Source: Protopterus annectens (lineage: Eukaryota; Chordata; Ceratodontiformes; Protopteridae). From it: DNA of 64,000 nt. Where the stretch lies: the NCBI RefSeq assembly GCF_019279795.1, contig NC_056744.1, positions 1,504,659,310 to 1,504,723,309 of the forward strand, written 5' to 3'. Of the stretch, positions 40,284 to 53,279 are shown piece by piece. The notes under the pieces were generated by a model. The model saw only the letters and a program-made list of their open reading frames with translations, was not told the DNA's origin and did not search any database. Made by a program: the position numbers and the translations under genes. Every line of letters starts with the position of its first letter. Within the stretch, counting starts at the first letter, position 1.

Positions 40284-41599
40284 CTGAAAAAAAGGAAAGG
40301 ATTGATCAGTTTATAAAAAAAATATATAAATTTCAGTAGGCAAATCTTTTAATATTGAAACAGTAACTGGACTTCTCCAAGTAAAGCCAGGAATAGTTGT
40401 AGTTGTAGTGTCCCATAAAGAATAAGGAGTGTGGTTGCATGTGTCCACGCACGTGCATGCGTGTGAGTTTTTAAATGCAGAGTACAGGACAACAATATAT
40501 ATTTGAAAATACTCTGTTAAGGCAAACTACACTTAGTTATTTGTAGTGATTTACATTTATACATATTTATTTTCAATTGTTTGGGCTATTTACCAATATT
40601 TATTGGAGCACAGAATGGATCAAAGAACTCTTCTCTCTGTGCCACATATTAATTATATCGCTGGTATGGATGGTATCTATAGTGTATCATAACAGATAAT
40701 ATGCAATTCAAAAAGAAATGCACACTACTGCTTCAGAAAAAAAATGCTGATTCACACATGACAGCAGTTGCGCATTGTATAATGAGATAATGCAACACAG
40801 CACGAATACAATGATGCTACAATTCAGAGGTAAACATGCATTATACAGTTTTATTACTTCTTGAATTGTGCTATAATGCAGCACAATTAACATGATACTA
40901 TATTATAGGAGTGAATATTATGTTCCAATTGAAAATGAACCACTGCTGTCCTTTGTGATATAGAACACACACCTGTAGTTTGGAAAGAAAAATAACTTTG
41001 CATCTATGCAAATTGTATGAGGCTAAATATGATTTGCCAGCTATTTATATAATGTGCATTGCTTTTATTGTGGGAAGGCTTTTCATAATTTCAAGATTAA
41101 GTTACAACATAAGATCAACATATTATCTTATTAAACATGAATGCCATATCAGGTAAGTCATGCAAGGGAACTGCTCAGGTGTGCAACTGCCTGAGTGCCA
41201 CCTGCAGTTGCCAAAGTCTTTGAGAAAATATAATAGTGAACTTTCTAAAAGAGAATAGAAATATAATATTTATTTTAAAGTATATTTGCTTATAGTTGCA
41301 AGTTGTTGTCCAAAAATAAAATTACAAACAAAATCTGAAAATATTGTAATAGCTGCACCTTCCCAGTGTTAATATTGACTGTGGCGGATGAACTGTGATT
41401 ATTTGGCACCTGTGTACTAAATTGATTAAAATGCAGTTCATATGTTCATAAGTTTATATTTAGCATTCAGGCTTTATTGGTATCAAGAAACAGTTATTTG
41501 CTAAAATTATGGATGTATTTCATCACCCATCTAAATATCTAATTTGGTCTTACAAAGTCCTCTATACATTTAGTGGATCTTATTGGAATGGTAATGGAA
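40284..41599. other. Unassigned AT-rich sequence
   Basis: No signal-peptide exon for the lectin gene and no repeat recognised here. Confidence 0.4.
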
Positions 41600-44500
41600 T
41601 CTGTAATATGGATATCTTTTGTGTGATGAACAGAGATCTCGCCTTTTAGAATGATTCAGTATGGTGCTCATTCCAAATGTTGCATCCATAAATTTCAAAC
41701 AGTTATAACAATACACAATTCTCCATCATTACTTGGTATGTTTCAGAGTCATTAATAATGTATGCTATACTGAGTTTACTGCTTACCAACCAACCAGCTA
41801 TATAAACCCATAATTTTCAACCTACTGTAGTAAGAATTATGGAAAACAGAAGGAATTAACTTAGTAAAATGTCTTTGTACTGATTGTACTACACTTATTT
41901 TAGAACTGTTGTAGTTAGAAAGACTGGGTTGCATTCCAAGAGTGGCCCTAGAAGTTTGAAATAAGTGAGGGACTTGGCTAAGTTCTCTGGTTGCCATTAT
42001 TTTACATACCACCACTTGCCACATAGATCTACTTTGAATGTTTCTCAAATTTTCTATAAGACAGGTTGCCTTGAATTAGGATTCCTAAGTTTTTTTATAT
42101 ACTTGAATTAGTCTAGTATCTGGTCACATAATAAAACTCAAACTGACAACTTTTCCCAAAGTTCATGAATTTATATTTAAGGATGCTAAGATGTGCGATG
42201 ATCTGAATACCCAGTTACTTATGCCTCATAAAGTATGTATCACATAGTTCTGTATCATTTCCTGATGGAACAGTTATGTTAATTTTATAATCACTTTTGC
42301 AATCCAAGACTGAGTATCACTGAAAATGAGAGAAAATCGATATTAATCAATATGGGAGCAATCACTAACCCCTGAGGGTTAACAAACCCTATAAATCTTT
42401 CATAAGATGATGATGTTCCAATTACAAATAACTATTTGTGACCTATTAGTTAACCATTTTGGGTTAATATTGAAATTTATTAAGGTTTTTATTATTTCCT
42501 TATATAGCAGAGTATCAAATATCTTTGATACATCCAAAAATGCTACTGCAGCTGAAGCACTGTTATAATTTGATAAGCTTAATGGATTATAACATTCAAT
42601 AACCTGTGGAGTCACCTTTTATGGAACTATGTTGAAACATTTCTATGTATTTATTTCAAACTTCATGCTGAATTAATTTTTGAAGACTACATTTTTTGAA
42701 TAATTTTCTCTGTGATAAGTTAGACAAATAGGCCTATAATGTTGTACAAAGTTAAAGTACTCACAGTTGTGGATAATATTAATTTTGAAGTATAACACTA
42801 TAATGGTACCCAACTTCATTTTCAAATATAATTAAATTCTTATAAAGAAACCGCAATGTCATATTTTATCACAAGTATAAATAGTCCCTTGATAACACCC
42901 GGCCCTACACTACTAGTACTCTTATCAAATTCAGTTATAATCAGTAGTGAAAGGGATAAACATTTTCCAACCATTATTTTTCTTAGTGACGTGCTTATGA
43001 ATGCAAAGTAATAACAAAGTCATCTGTCATATGTTTGGCATTGGTGTTCCATTTGTCTTCTATAAGCAGTGGTCCAATGAGCTTCTTTGCTTTTAGAGTT
43101 AGCATGCATATATTACAGCTTTTTGTTACTTCTAGTATTGGAATCTGAGTACTCAGACCCTGCTTTTGCTGCCTTAATACATCAATTTAAGTTCTCAGTG
43201 ATCATATTAAACCCTCTATCATATCTTGCAGGATTTTTTCTGTAATGCCCAGATTAGTGTTTCTTCTTTTTCTATAATTTTGCTATGAGAAGAGTCTACT
43301 GGTATGGTAATGTTTTACCTGTGTTATTATTATATTTGAATTCAGCTGTAGGTTTCAGATTATTCACAGAGATGGTTAGTAAAGTATCTCAAACACCATT
43401 GTGTTGGTCATGAGTACTCTGCTCCGATCACTTCTTAATTTATTCATGTCAAATTTATTGTAATTCAAGATCTTAATGATCATCTTAAAACCTATCTTTG
43501 GTGGTATACCAACAAGAATTACACTATGATATGAAGTACCTAATGCTTCCACCATGGGTAAACCTGATATGCTCTTATCAACACTTGAGCAGATGAGGTA
43601 CATTATGCTACTGTGTCTTTCATTCATCAATCAGTTGAGTAGAACCCCTGGTGATAACTATGCCAAGAAATGCTTGTAAACAAGATGTTGTGGGATGAAT
43701 ACTATTCTGATGTATGCAAAGATAATTAAGATCTTAAAAAAATTACTTGACTGAATCACAATACACTGCACAAGGCATGCAGTAAGTTTATCTGTTGGTC
43801 TCCATTTAACTCTTAACCCCTATAATGTGCTATGAGATATAAAATATGGTTTGAAATAATTTCCTCTAGGAAATCCCGTAATGTTTCACTCTTTATATTT
43901 GCAATCTTTACTGTAGTATTCGTCTCTTTATGTGTTAATATTAATATACCTTCAACAAAAGTTATCTTTATAATACATTGAAACATATTATAACCATCAA
44001 AATAGATGCCAGAGCTTTTCCAGCTTTCTGAGATTACTGCAAATGCTAGTTGTTTAAATACAATACTGCATTAATCTCATTAGACATTCATAATGGTATC
44101 AATTTTATTGTGTCTATATATGATTTTTGGCGCAATTTTATGACATCTAAAAAGTGTGAACCTGAATGTTTGTGACCAAAGAAGTTTCCCAAAATAAGTA
44201 TAGCTCATCCATTATAAAAATTGGATTGTCATGCACCATGTCTTCCCAATTAATTATAGTCTTGATAGTTTTCCTGTAACCAGATCTTCATAGCCAGTTG
44301 TTATAGAGTCTAACCTTAATTAAGTAGTGATCTGTCAGTATTAGGAAGGGAACATTTCACTGTATACTACACTGGATTTTTTTTTGTTTATAAAGATGCA
44401 TTATATTTTCTGCTGTCATTTTCATATAATTGTGTCTCTTGCTTATCACTGTTAACATTTTGTCTAACCCCATCAGTAATGAGTCTCCTAAAATGAATAC

Positions 44501-44990
44501 TTTAACTTTAGGGCTATCTACTATTTTATCTTCATTATTGGTATCTTCCTTCTGTATTTCCAAATCTACACTGTAAATTGCAAATTTGATGTTATCCTAT
44601 AACGTTTATTCATTATGTTTGCTGTCATCCCTACTAATTTTATCTTTTAATGAACTGGATCCTTCAAAATCTTTTTCTCCTTATATTTTTCTTATCTGCA
44701 TTGTGTAACCTCTTATTTTCTGCTTCTGTTAACTTTAGCCAGTCCTTATCCTTATGTCCATTGTTTTATCATTCCTAATTATCTAGCTGCTGATATACTT
44801 TTTTATCTTAACTTCCTTGGCACACTTTGATGTTCTTGAATCATGATTTCACAATGGTATATTATCTGCCTCAGTGATTAAATTGTCATTAACCACAATG
44901 TTATTCAAAGTGTTGTTATATAGTTTCATGATGATGTAGACTTTTTATTAAAAATCGCTCTACTTATGTTTATTTTTTCTTGAAGGTTTT
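41600..44990 (-). mobile_element. Old, heavily decayed CR1/L2-like LINE
   Basis: Scattered minus-strand fragments appear in element order. Near 44480 is KVFILGDSLLMGLD, resembling block I of the esterase-like ORF1 domain. Near 43440-43600 is a worn endonuclease end and linker (ISGLPMVEALGTSYHS for a PLGxSDH-like block, then NYNKFDMNKLR). Near 42700-42745 is a worn NYRPISLTS. Near 42400-42560 is AFLDVSKIFDTLLYKEII and WLTNRSQIV (RT). Near 41830-41950 is SVQRHFTKLIPSVF and YYSRLKIMGLYSW (thumb). Frames are broken everywhere. It is far more diverged than the other CR1-like copies here and probably belongs to an older subfamily. Confidence 0.65.
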
Positions 44991-45489
44991 ATTTTAATGT
45001 TTAAAAACGTTTCTGCCTCGCTTCAGAATTAATGATTCAGTTTAGTATAGATTACACTAACTCTTTTGTAGACATCAGTGGCAAGTAGCAACCAATCACA
45101 TGAAGTAGGTTATGATCTTCTTAAGCTTGCACCTCTCTCAGACTTGTTGACCTTTCATTCCCTAGGAAACAGAACTACATTAAATAACAAAGTGCACATA
45201 TGGACAGTAGACTTTGGAAATGTACACCTGAGATATTTTGATGTTGTATTGTGAAGGATTATAGGGAGGGTCAGTATCTGTCTTTATGATAATGCAGAAC
45301 TTGGAAACTTCTTGGAAATCTGTGATTACTTTTTGAGCTGCAGCATCGGGGGGAGGGTGTTACTTCTATTTCAGGATGGACTGATTAGAGTGGCACTGAA
45401 CATTACTATCACTGAGAAAACCTGTACAGTTATATGTAGTACTTTATATTGATTACCACTATGTTGAAATGATGTTGTAGGAATACATT
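44991..45489. other. Unassigned spacer between two LINEs
   Basis: No similarity recognised on either strand. Confidence 0.4.
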
Positions 45490-48213
45490 AAATGAACAGC
45501 AATGAAAGTATGAAAACTAAAGGAGGTGGTGTATCAATATTCATTGAAGATAAATATGCCTCAAGACTGGTTAAACAGTGTAATTCCCTGGAGATACTTC
45601 AGGTGCAATTAACTGTTGGCAGGACACCTATTCAAGTCATTGCCAGCTACAGGACCCTTTCCATGAATCAGGACACCCAGTCTACCTATTTGGATCTACT
45701 TGAGTAAGATACATCCGAACACCATATTTTTAGGTGACTTTAACTAACCATCCATTGACTGGGTAGATTACTCATGCTCAAACTCACTTGCCCAAACTCA
45801 CTTGCCCAAAGGTTCCTCGACTTCATTAACTTCAGTGCCCTGGACCAGCTGATTGACACTCCCACAAGGGATGCCAACATCCTGGATCTGGTGCTTACCA
45901 ATATAGAGGATCAAGGTAATACCCCCACTGTGAGGTCTTCCCTGGTGAGATTTGACCACAAATCAGTCTCATTCGAATTAACTATCACACCTGGTTCCCT
46001 CCTAGCAGAAACTAAAATAAACAACTTCTCCAAAGCAGATTATAACCTCTACATGATGGTATGAATAGCTTCACTGCACCTCCCCCATCAGGTGGAACTG
46101 GCAACTATGCCGAGTTCTACACCAATACTTTATACAAACACCTGTATAACTGCATTTACTCAACCTTACCTGATAAGATCAAAACAAGCTCCTCAAGGAA
46201 CAGCAAACCTGCCTGATGGACAACTGCCATTAACAGGCTTTAAAATAAGAGGAAGAACTTGCTTCCTAGGGAGTGAGCCCTAAACTGGAAACACTCCCTC
46301 CTCAGCTTAACCAAGCAAATAAACATCTTGTGAAGTCCTCCAAAGCAAACTACAATTCCAAATTAGCTTTCTCAACTAAGGACAACTATAAGGGATTGTT
46401 TAGTTACATCCTAACCTAAAAGGAAAGGCCCAGATTTGTGCTGAACTGGTAGTTAATGATACTACATATATTGAGCCTGTGGACATAGCTAACCTGTTGG
46501 CTGACAGGTTCTGTGAAAACTTCCCTCCCCTGTCACGCCACACATACCCTATGACATCCTTACCACCTGTCCCCTACCTTGTATCTTTAAAGAGCAGGTC
46601 ATAAACACCCTCTCTAAGGCCAAAAACACAGCATCTATGGGACCTGATAACATCCCAGGCTGCATCCTACATGGGCTCCAACAAGAATTATCAACACCTT
46701 TGGTTAATCTTTTATATTACAGTCTAAGCACCAGCTTCTTCCCAGCTGAATAGAAGATGGCCACCATTATTCCCTTGTACAACAGTGGTACTTCCATCAG
46801 GGAAATATGGACCTATTAGCCTGACTAGCTTTATCTACAAGGCCATGGAATGAATCATCATGGACCATATCAACAAAGATATAGGTAATCTCTAAACACT
46901 TGACTCTACTCAGTTTGAATTGGTCAAAGGAAGCCTGTTAATCCTGGTGAACTTCTTCAAGACAGTCACCAAGGTCCTGGACTAGGGAAAATATGTGCAT
47001 ACAACCTACCTAGACTTAGCAAAGGTATTTGATCCTATCCCCCACTCAGGCATCAGTGACAAACTCACCCAGCTACGTATCAATCAACCCTTATATCATC
47101 AGATGGGTTGCTAGCTGGCTCAATGATAGTACCGATATAGTCAAAATAGGGAAATCCACCTCCAACAGCAGACATGTAACAAGTGGTGCTTCACAGGGAT
47201 CAGCCCTGGGACCTTGACTGTTTGGAATCTATTTCTCTGAAGTACAAGCAAAAGCTAAAGGTCTATGGATAACAAAGGTTGGTGATAACTACAAACTGGG
47301 ACTGGTCATAGAATCTACAAAAGGTGTCAACATCCTGCAAGAGGGTCTTACACAAACAAATGATTGGTGCCAAAGTCTTGGCCTTAAACTCAATGCAAAA
47401 AAATGTATTATCATCCTTTTCAGTAAGAGCGATGTACCTGCTAACTACCACATCAGTAGTACACACTCAGTGGTGAGAGACCTGGGCACATAGATTGACA
47501 GCAACCTTACCTTTGACCACCATGTCTCCACAGTGGTAAGAAGGACATTCTAAATTGTTATCTCATAAGTAAGGATATTGCCTCCAGAAAAAAAGAAGTC
47601 ATAACCTCCCTGTACTCTTCCCTTATCAGCCCAATAATTGAGAACAACACCTCTTTTTGAATGTACCTTTCCAAGCACCTGCAGCAATTGGAAAGTCCAC
47701 AATGGTTCATCACAAGAAAAATTCAAGGTCTTCAGCAGCTGTTCTATGTAGATTGTCTGAAATCACTGTCACTTTATTCTGTTTCATACAAACTATTCAG
47801 AGGTGATCTCTACCTTGCATACAAGGCAATCTCTGACCCTGTTTTATTGGAAATGTTGCATATTCGTAAGTCAAGTGATACCAGGTTTATTCACTCTAAA
47901 GACTTTAACCTGGTATGTGACATTAATAGAACCTGCTGGAGGGACAGATTTGTCTTCCAGAAGTTACCACACCTTTGGAACAGTCTCCTATTTCATGTCA
48001 AACAGAGCACCTCATTGCCCCTGTTCAAACACAATCTAGACAATTGGATGGGTAACCATAAATTCACCCCGTGGATTCCACCTGTGTCCCTCTTGGACAG
48101 GGGCAATAGCTGCTGATGATGGAAATAAGGGTAGAACTTGGCTAGGCTTGTAAGGCCCTAGGGTCATTAGCCTAGCAACTTCCTATGGTCCTATGATCCA
48201 GTGATCCTATGAC
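45490..48213 (+). mobile_element. CR1-like LINE on the plus strand, 5'-truncated, decayed
   Basis: It enters within the endonuclease (KGGGVSIFIEDKYASRLV near 45520-45570) and runs to the 3' UTR and tail (about 48213; TAAGGCCCTAGGG then CCTATGGTCCTATGATCC). Order: worn GDFN at about 45735; LIDTPTRDANILDLVLTN near 45850-45900; FDHKSVSFEL near 45950; YLDLAKVFDPIPHSG near 47005-47050; VGDN at 47281-47289 in place of FADD; YLSKHLQQLE, TCWRDRFVFQKLP, LWNSLLFHVKQS, FKHNLDNWMG and LLDRG to 48110. Stops and frameshifts are spread throughout. It is the only CR1-like copy in the window on the plus strand. Confidence 0.88.
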
Positions 48214-49202
48214 AATTAACATAAGAACCATGGGGGATGGTAGAGTGAAATAAAAACAAAAATGCTGAAAAGGAGATTAAAGTTATACAGTGAATAAGAG
48301 GTGGGGAAGTAGGAAGAATGGGTTAAATTATTAGTTTTGTGATGGAGTCTAGGATTATCTAACAGTAAGATGAGGCTTGTTTAATAGAGTATGGCATGTA
48401 AAGCCTAAAGTAGAGATGTGGAAGAAAGGCACTCAAAGGACAAACGCTTTCATTTCATTTCATTTTCATTGAGTGCTGAAGAAAATAATTACATAAAGGG
48501 TTAAAATGAGAAACAAGCTAATCCATTAGCCACTAATGGATATCAGGTTATAAGAAAATGTGGAGAACCGTAGTGATTTTGTATATATAAAGCATGATTG
48601 AAAGTGAAGGAAGTAAACAGCAACTGATAAATCAGAGAAATATCAAAAACTGACAATGTGACAGTAAGAAATGAGGGACTTTGCCATTTTTAGGAAACCC
48701 CAAGAACTCTTGTAATATGAATGGCTGCACATTTGCCAAAGGACTATAAGTTTGTCAATAATCATTCATAATCAGAATAAAATTAGTAGAAAGTTGAATA
48801 AGAAAAGACTTTCACATTCTTTGAATAACAGCTGCTTTAACTATTGTTGTTAAGAGTGGTTAATGCTAGTAAATATGTCTGGTTGCATCTAAATGGGCTC
48901 ATTTGTGATATTTATGTTTTAATGGGACTATACACATCAGCAGAGGTCAGCTTCTGTAGACCACCTGCTTTGGTTCTGCCATAGAGTGTTCAAGTGTCAC
49001 TGGTAGAGGATATCTTAGGCTGCATTTCTACTGCCTTACCGAAAGTGAACATATTGGATGTAGACAGACAAATATATCTGCACAGGTAGGTCTTCTTGTG
49101 CAAAACAGTTGTACTGGGATATTCTGGTGGCTACTTGTCATGGTTTATAAATAATTCCAATGGAACAGATGTTGTTAGTCCATTCTGGGAATGTGGTTTA
49201 TT
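48214..49202. other. Unassigned sequence
   Basis: No gene or repeat recognised. Confidence 0.4.
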
Positions 49203-49351
49203 ATAGCAATAACCCACGCCTGGGGGTGGGTAATGCTAAATTTACCCACGGTTGGCGTGGTTTGGTCCCAAGGGCGAAGCCCGAGGGACCAAACAAAGCC
49301 AACCGTGGGTAAATTTAGCATTACCCACACCCAGAAGTGGGTTATTGCTAT
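49203..49351. mobile_element. Long near-perfect hairpin element (~72-bp arms)
   Basis: The left arm, starting ATAGCAATAACCCACGCC, and the right arm, ending GTGGGTTATTGCTAT, are reverse complements over about 72 bp with few mismatches, meeting at a loop of about 3 bases (GGGC-GAA-GCCC near 49277). The arms include GGTAATGCTAAATTTACCCA. Non-coding. A whole-element hairpin is typical of some MITEs. It abuts the palindrome cluster that starts at 49349. Confidence 0.8.
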
Positions 49352-49956
49352 TATACCATGACATTATTTAAGAAAAGAAACTATTACTTTTCTTAAATAA
49401 TGGCATAGTATAATGCCTGTTTACTGCCCTTCCGCAGATGTCTGGCATCCGCGTAGTTCTGATGTACCGCGCCTGCACAGTACATCAGAGTTGAGCAAAA
49501 AGCGGAGAAAGCAAGATCTCCGTTGCTTTTTAGTGTTCGCTATGTTAAATGAGTTTAACATAGTGAGACAGTTTTAAAATAAGCAACGGACATCTCCTTT
49601 GCTTATTTTAAAACTGTCTCGCTATGTTAAACTCATTTAACATAGCGAAACACCAAAAAAAAGCAATGGAGATCTTGCTTTCTCCGTTGCTTTTTTTAAA
49701 CACTGTCTCGCTATGTTAAATGGGTTTACCATAGTGAGACAGTTTAAAATAAGCAACGGAGATCTCCGTTGCTTATTTTAAAGCTGTCTCGCTATGTTAA
49801 ACCCATTTAACATAGCGAGACAGTGTTTTAAAAAAATGAGTTATACTAATGGAAAAAAGTCCGGGCGACCGGACCTTTTTCCATTAGTATAACTCGATTT
49901 ACAACGGGCACGCTGGCCAATCAGCGTGCACGTTTTGGGGGGGTCATGGTATAATA
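49349..49956. mobile_element. Palindrome-ladder foldback element with TATTATACCATGAC ends
   Basis: The inverted end motif TATTATACCATGAC lies at 49349-49362 and its exact complement at 49943-49956. Between them lies a chain of hairpins: 49349-49416 (arms of about 29 bp, ATTATTTAAGAAAAG), 49460-49490, 49538-49565, 49565-49620 (GACAGTTTTAAAATAAGCAA arms), 49620-49647 (CGCTATGTTAAACTCATTT), 49656-49697, 49709-49736, 49735-49790, 49790-49817, 49838-49895 (GAGTTATACTAATGG arms) and 49908-49929. The set 49538-49647 recurs at 49709-49817, offset 171 bp. No open frame of note. It looks like a non-autonomous DNA transposon of foldback type; the superfamily is unknown. Confidence 0.75.
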
Positions 49957-50647
49957 TTTCTTTTACCCAAGGTATGCTTAGTGATCTGAACTTTACTTGT
50001 AATGACAGTTGGATTGTTTGTCGTACTCTGTACAACACATGCATCATGAGATTATTCCATACAGTTGTGTTTCACATGCTATACATTGTCTAATCTGAGT
50101 ATAATGTAGCTTGAAAAAAATCCTGCAGGCATTCTTGTGTGCAAAACACTTTTATTTAAATATTTCTGGGGATTAACTACATGGCATTGTCTGACATGAA
50201 TTCTAATGAACGATGTTTGGCTAGTCTGTCCAAGGAATATTGTTAGGGTAAAAGTATATTGGATAAGACATGTTTGGCGAGCCATGATTAACATATAAAT
50301 ATAGTTTTCTTAATAGATATAATATGGGCATGTTGGGCAGTCTGGCTGTGTTGAAGAGGGGTGTTTTGAATGAAGACAAAATTAACAGTCCAACAGTGTC
50401 ACTGGCTAAGTTTGGAATAAATAGTATACTGCCATTTTGATTTAGTTATTTATCTGCAATTTTTTTCTACCAGAAAAGTTCATCTTGGCACAAACCCCTT
50501 TCAGTGGAGGCTTGGTAGGATAGGCCTGAATCCAAGACACATATGTGGAACTTTTCCTGATTCAGTTTCAGTTTAACAAACTTTCCTTAAGCTTGCACAT
50601 TTACCAGCTACATTCATCAATAATATGAAACAAAAGGTTTCCTTTCA

Positions 50648-50650
<3 letters not shown>
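49957..50650. other. Unassigned sequence
   Basis: Nothing recognised. Confidence 0.4.

Positions 50651-50708
<58 letters not shown>
50651..50708. repeat. (TA)n microsatellite
   Basis: About 29 TA units. No foldback element core was seen beside it. Confidence 0.97.
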
Positions 50709-50711
<3 letters not shown>

Positions 50712-53279
50712 TACATGAAAATATATTTTTGTTAACTTGATGTATTTGAATTATTTGGTAAGAAGACTTGGAAGTAAGGAGCTAAGCATTAGAAAAAAAC
50801 CCTTAAAAAATAGAATGATGTGATACTTCACACTGAAACATAATTAAAGCCATGCTAAAAACTGAGTGACTATGTCAACTTTCATGGAGTAGCTGTGTTA
50901 TTGAGTCACTAAAATAGAAATATTGGCATATCTAAATATTATTATTAAAATGTATATATTTGCATAATAATTCTGCTAATAGCTCCCTTACTGAGTCTGG
51001 TGCATGAGTGTTTTCTTTATGAAAAAAGAGGTGCTTAAAACATAGTATCTGACATCACCACAAAGTATGTGCATTAGCAGAAATGAAAACATAACACTAG
51101 TGAAATAAATTTTTGAAATATTTGTCATATTCTCATTAATATCTTGTCAATATCATATCAAAGCATAAAGGCAGGAGTAACAAGTACCATTTTACAGATG
51201 AAGGGGGGTAAAGAAAAGTTATGTCAAATTTGTGCATGCGGACCATATTGATATTAAGAGGTTGACTATTGATTCAAACAAATGTTATGAATTTAGGCCC
51301 ATTTTAACTATTTGCGATCATCATTAGTTTCCAGTGCAAAACTCATGGTCACAGGCAAAAATGTGGAGAAAATTATGAAGGTACATCAACTTGCCATATT
51401 CTAGATGAGCAGAAGTGAAGATATAAAAATTGATTTATAAATATACTTTATGAAATATAATATGTTATCATATTACCATGAATAGTGAGCACCTTGTACT
51501 CAATGGAAAGTTCAGGAAGGGTTTGATTAAAAACTAAAATCAATGAAGGCAATTTTGTCACTTATATTTGATGACTGTCTAGTGCAAGGATATAAACATG
51601 TGTTCAGATTATTGCATTACAAAAATTTCTTTCCTATTTAGGTCAATATCTCAGTACATTTGATGAGAAAACTGATGGGTGATATTGCATTTTGAAGTTG
51701 ATATCCAGACAGGCAAATCTGTTGCTTGTAGTAATTTTTTAACTAGTATGTATAGTGGTATATTGTTTCTTCTTTGTATAGCTCTAGGAACTACATATTT
51801 TTTTTCTTAAAATCAGTGGTAATTTCAATCAGCACCATGAAAGACTGACAGAGCAGCAGGAAACGGTTGAACATGCAAGTTTTAGGTGAGTTTTTGCATG
51901 TTGAAATGATCTCTAGGGGTAGGCATGGCCTAAAAGGGGGGAGTTGGCCTTGGATATAATCAATGCATTTGGGGGTCAGAGACAGGAAGTAGGTAAGCCA
52001 GAAATAAAAAAACTCCCCTGGATGGAAACACAGACAACCCAAACCACCAGGGCATCCTTCAGATCCATGATCAGCCCCAACAAACCTGAGTAAGTTGAGG
52101 GTAGGAGAGTAGCTAATAGACCCAGCGTGGACATGGGGCACAGTGGGTCATGCTGGTAATGATGAGGTCCAAGGGACCCAAAAATACAATCAGGAGTAAT
52201 TGACAGTTATAGTATGAGTGCTGTGAACTGTCATGTTAATAATATAAGCACTGTACAGCATGCTGCACAGTTCTCATGTTTGTGCTCTTCCTGTGCCTAT
52301 GTAAGAACATTTACTTGAGCAATGGCCTTAGATAAGTACTTTCCAAAAAAAAAAAAAAAAAACTCAGTTTTTATCATTGTTTACATGGAAGATGTTAACA
52401 GTAAGAACTCCTGATCTCCTGTGTAAGAGATGAATTAATACATGTTTTAGTTTTGTACCTCTCAAGCCCATGAATTTGCATGTAAATACTCATAAATGGA
52501 TACTGAGGTGTTGGAGAGTTCATATAAGGGCTCCCCCTCTTTAGTGACATACTTGCTGTGTTTTAGTTTAGGACTAGGGTGTGAAGGGAATGGGATGGGA
52601 GTTTATCTGAAGCAAAAAACACTCCTGATATATACAGAAAAAAAAGTTTTTCATTCATCAAAGGTACCCACTGCATCAAGGGAGCGGCAATTCAAATAAG
52701 CAGGCAGCCTAACTAACTAAATAATATAACATAAATGTGTATACTGTTGTGCTCCTATCATATGCATGGATTTGTCTGTAGACAACAATATCGAAGAGAA
52801 TTATTATTTATTTATTGACATTTGTTTACCGGAGAAGTCTGACTGGATCAGAAACCCATTTTTAGCAAAGGCCCAGGGAGAAAAGCTCCACATAAAGCAC
52901 ATAAAACATAAACGATTAACAACTGACAGGTATTTATACATCTTGATTTCTGTTCTGATACAGATAAATATTGTTTCATAAAACTGATGTATTCTAACAC
53001 AGAAATGCAATTGTATTACCTTGTTGATTTAGAAGTACACATAACGGGCTTATTTTGTATAGAGTAGTAGCTTTACAGTTAGTTTTGGAATTAAAGAGTT
53101 GGTTTCAGACAGGAATAACGTAAATGGAGGAAGGGTATTAGAATGGGGAAAGAGCTGATTAGAAGGGTAATGAGGATAACAGTGCACAGAGGAATATGAT
53201 AGCGGCTCTGGGTTAAGGGTATAGGGGATAGTAGTTTAATGTATGTGGCACTGGGAGCAAAGAGACAGGTAGGCTGGCA
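50709..53279. other. Unassigned AT-rich sequence
   Basis: A minus-strand frame at 51791-52141 (116 codons, relatively GC-rich between 51900 and 52130) has no recognised domain; it may be a fragment of an unidentified repeat. An A-tract of 18 bases lies at about 52345-52362. Confidence 0.35.

Noticed and set aside
51791-52141. Minus-strand frame of 116 codons as a gene
   Set aside because: No recognised motif, no supported splice sites, and such a length is expected occasionally by chance.
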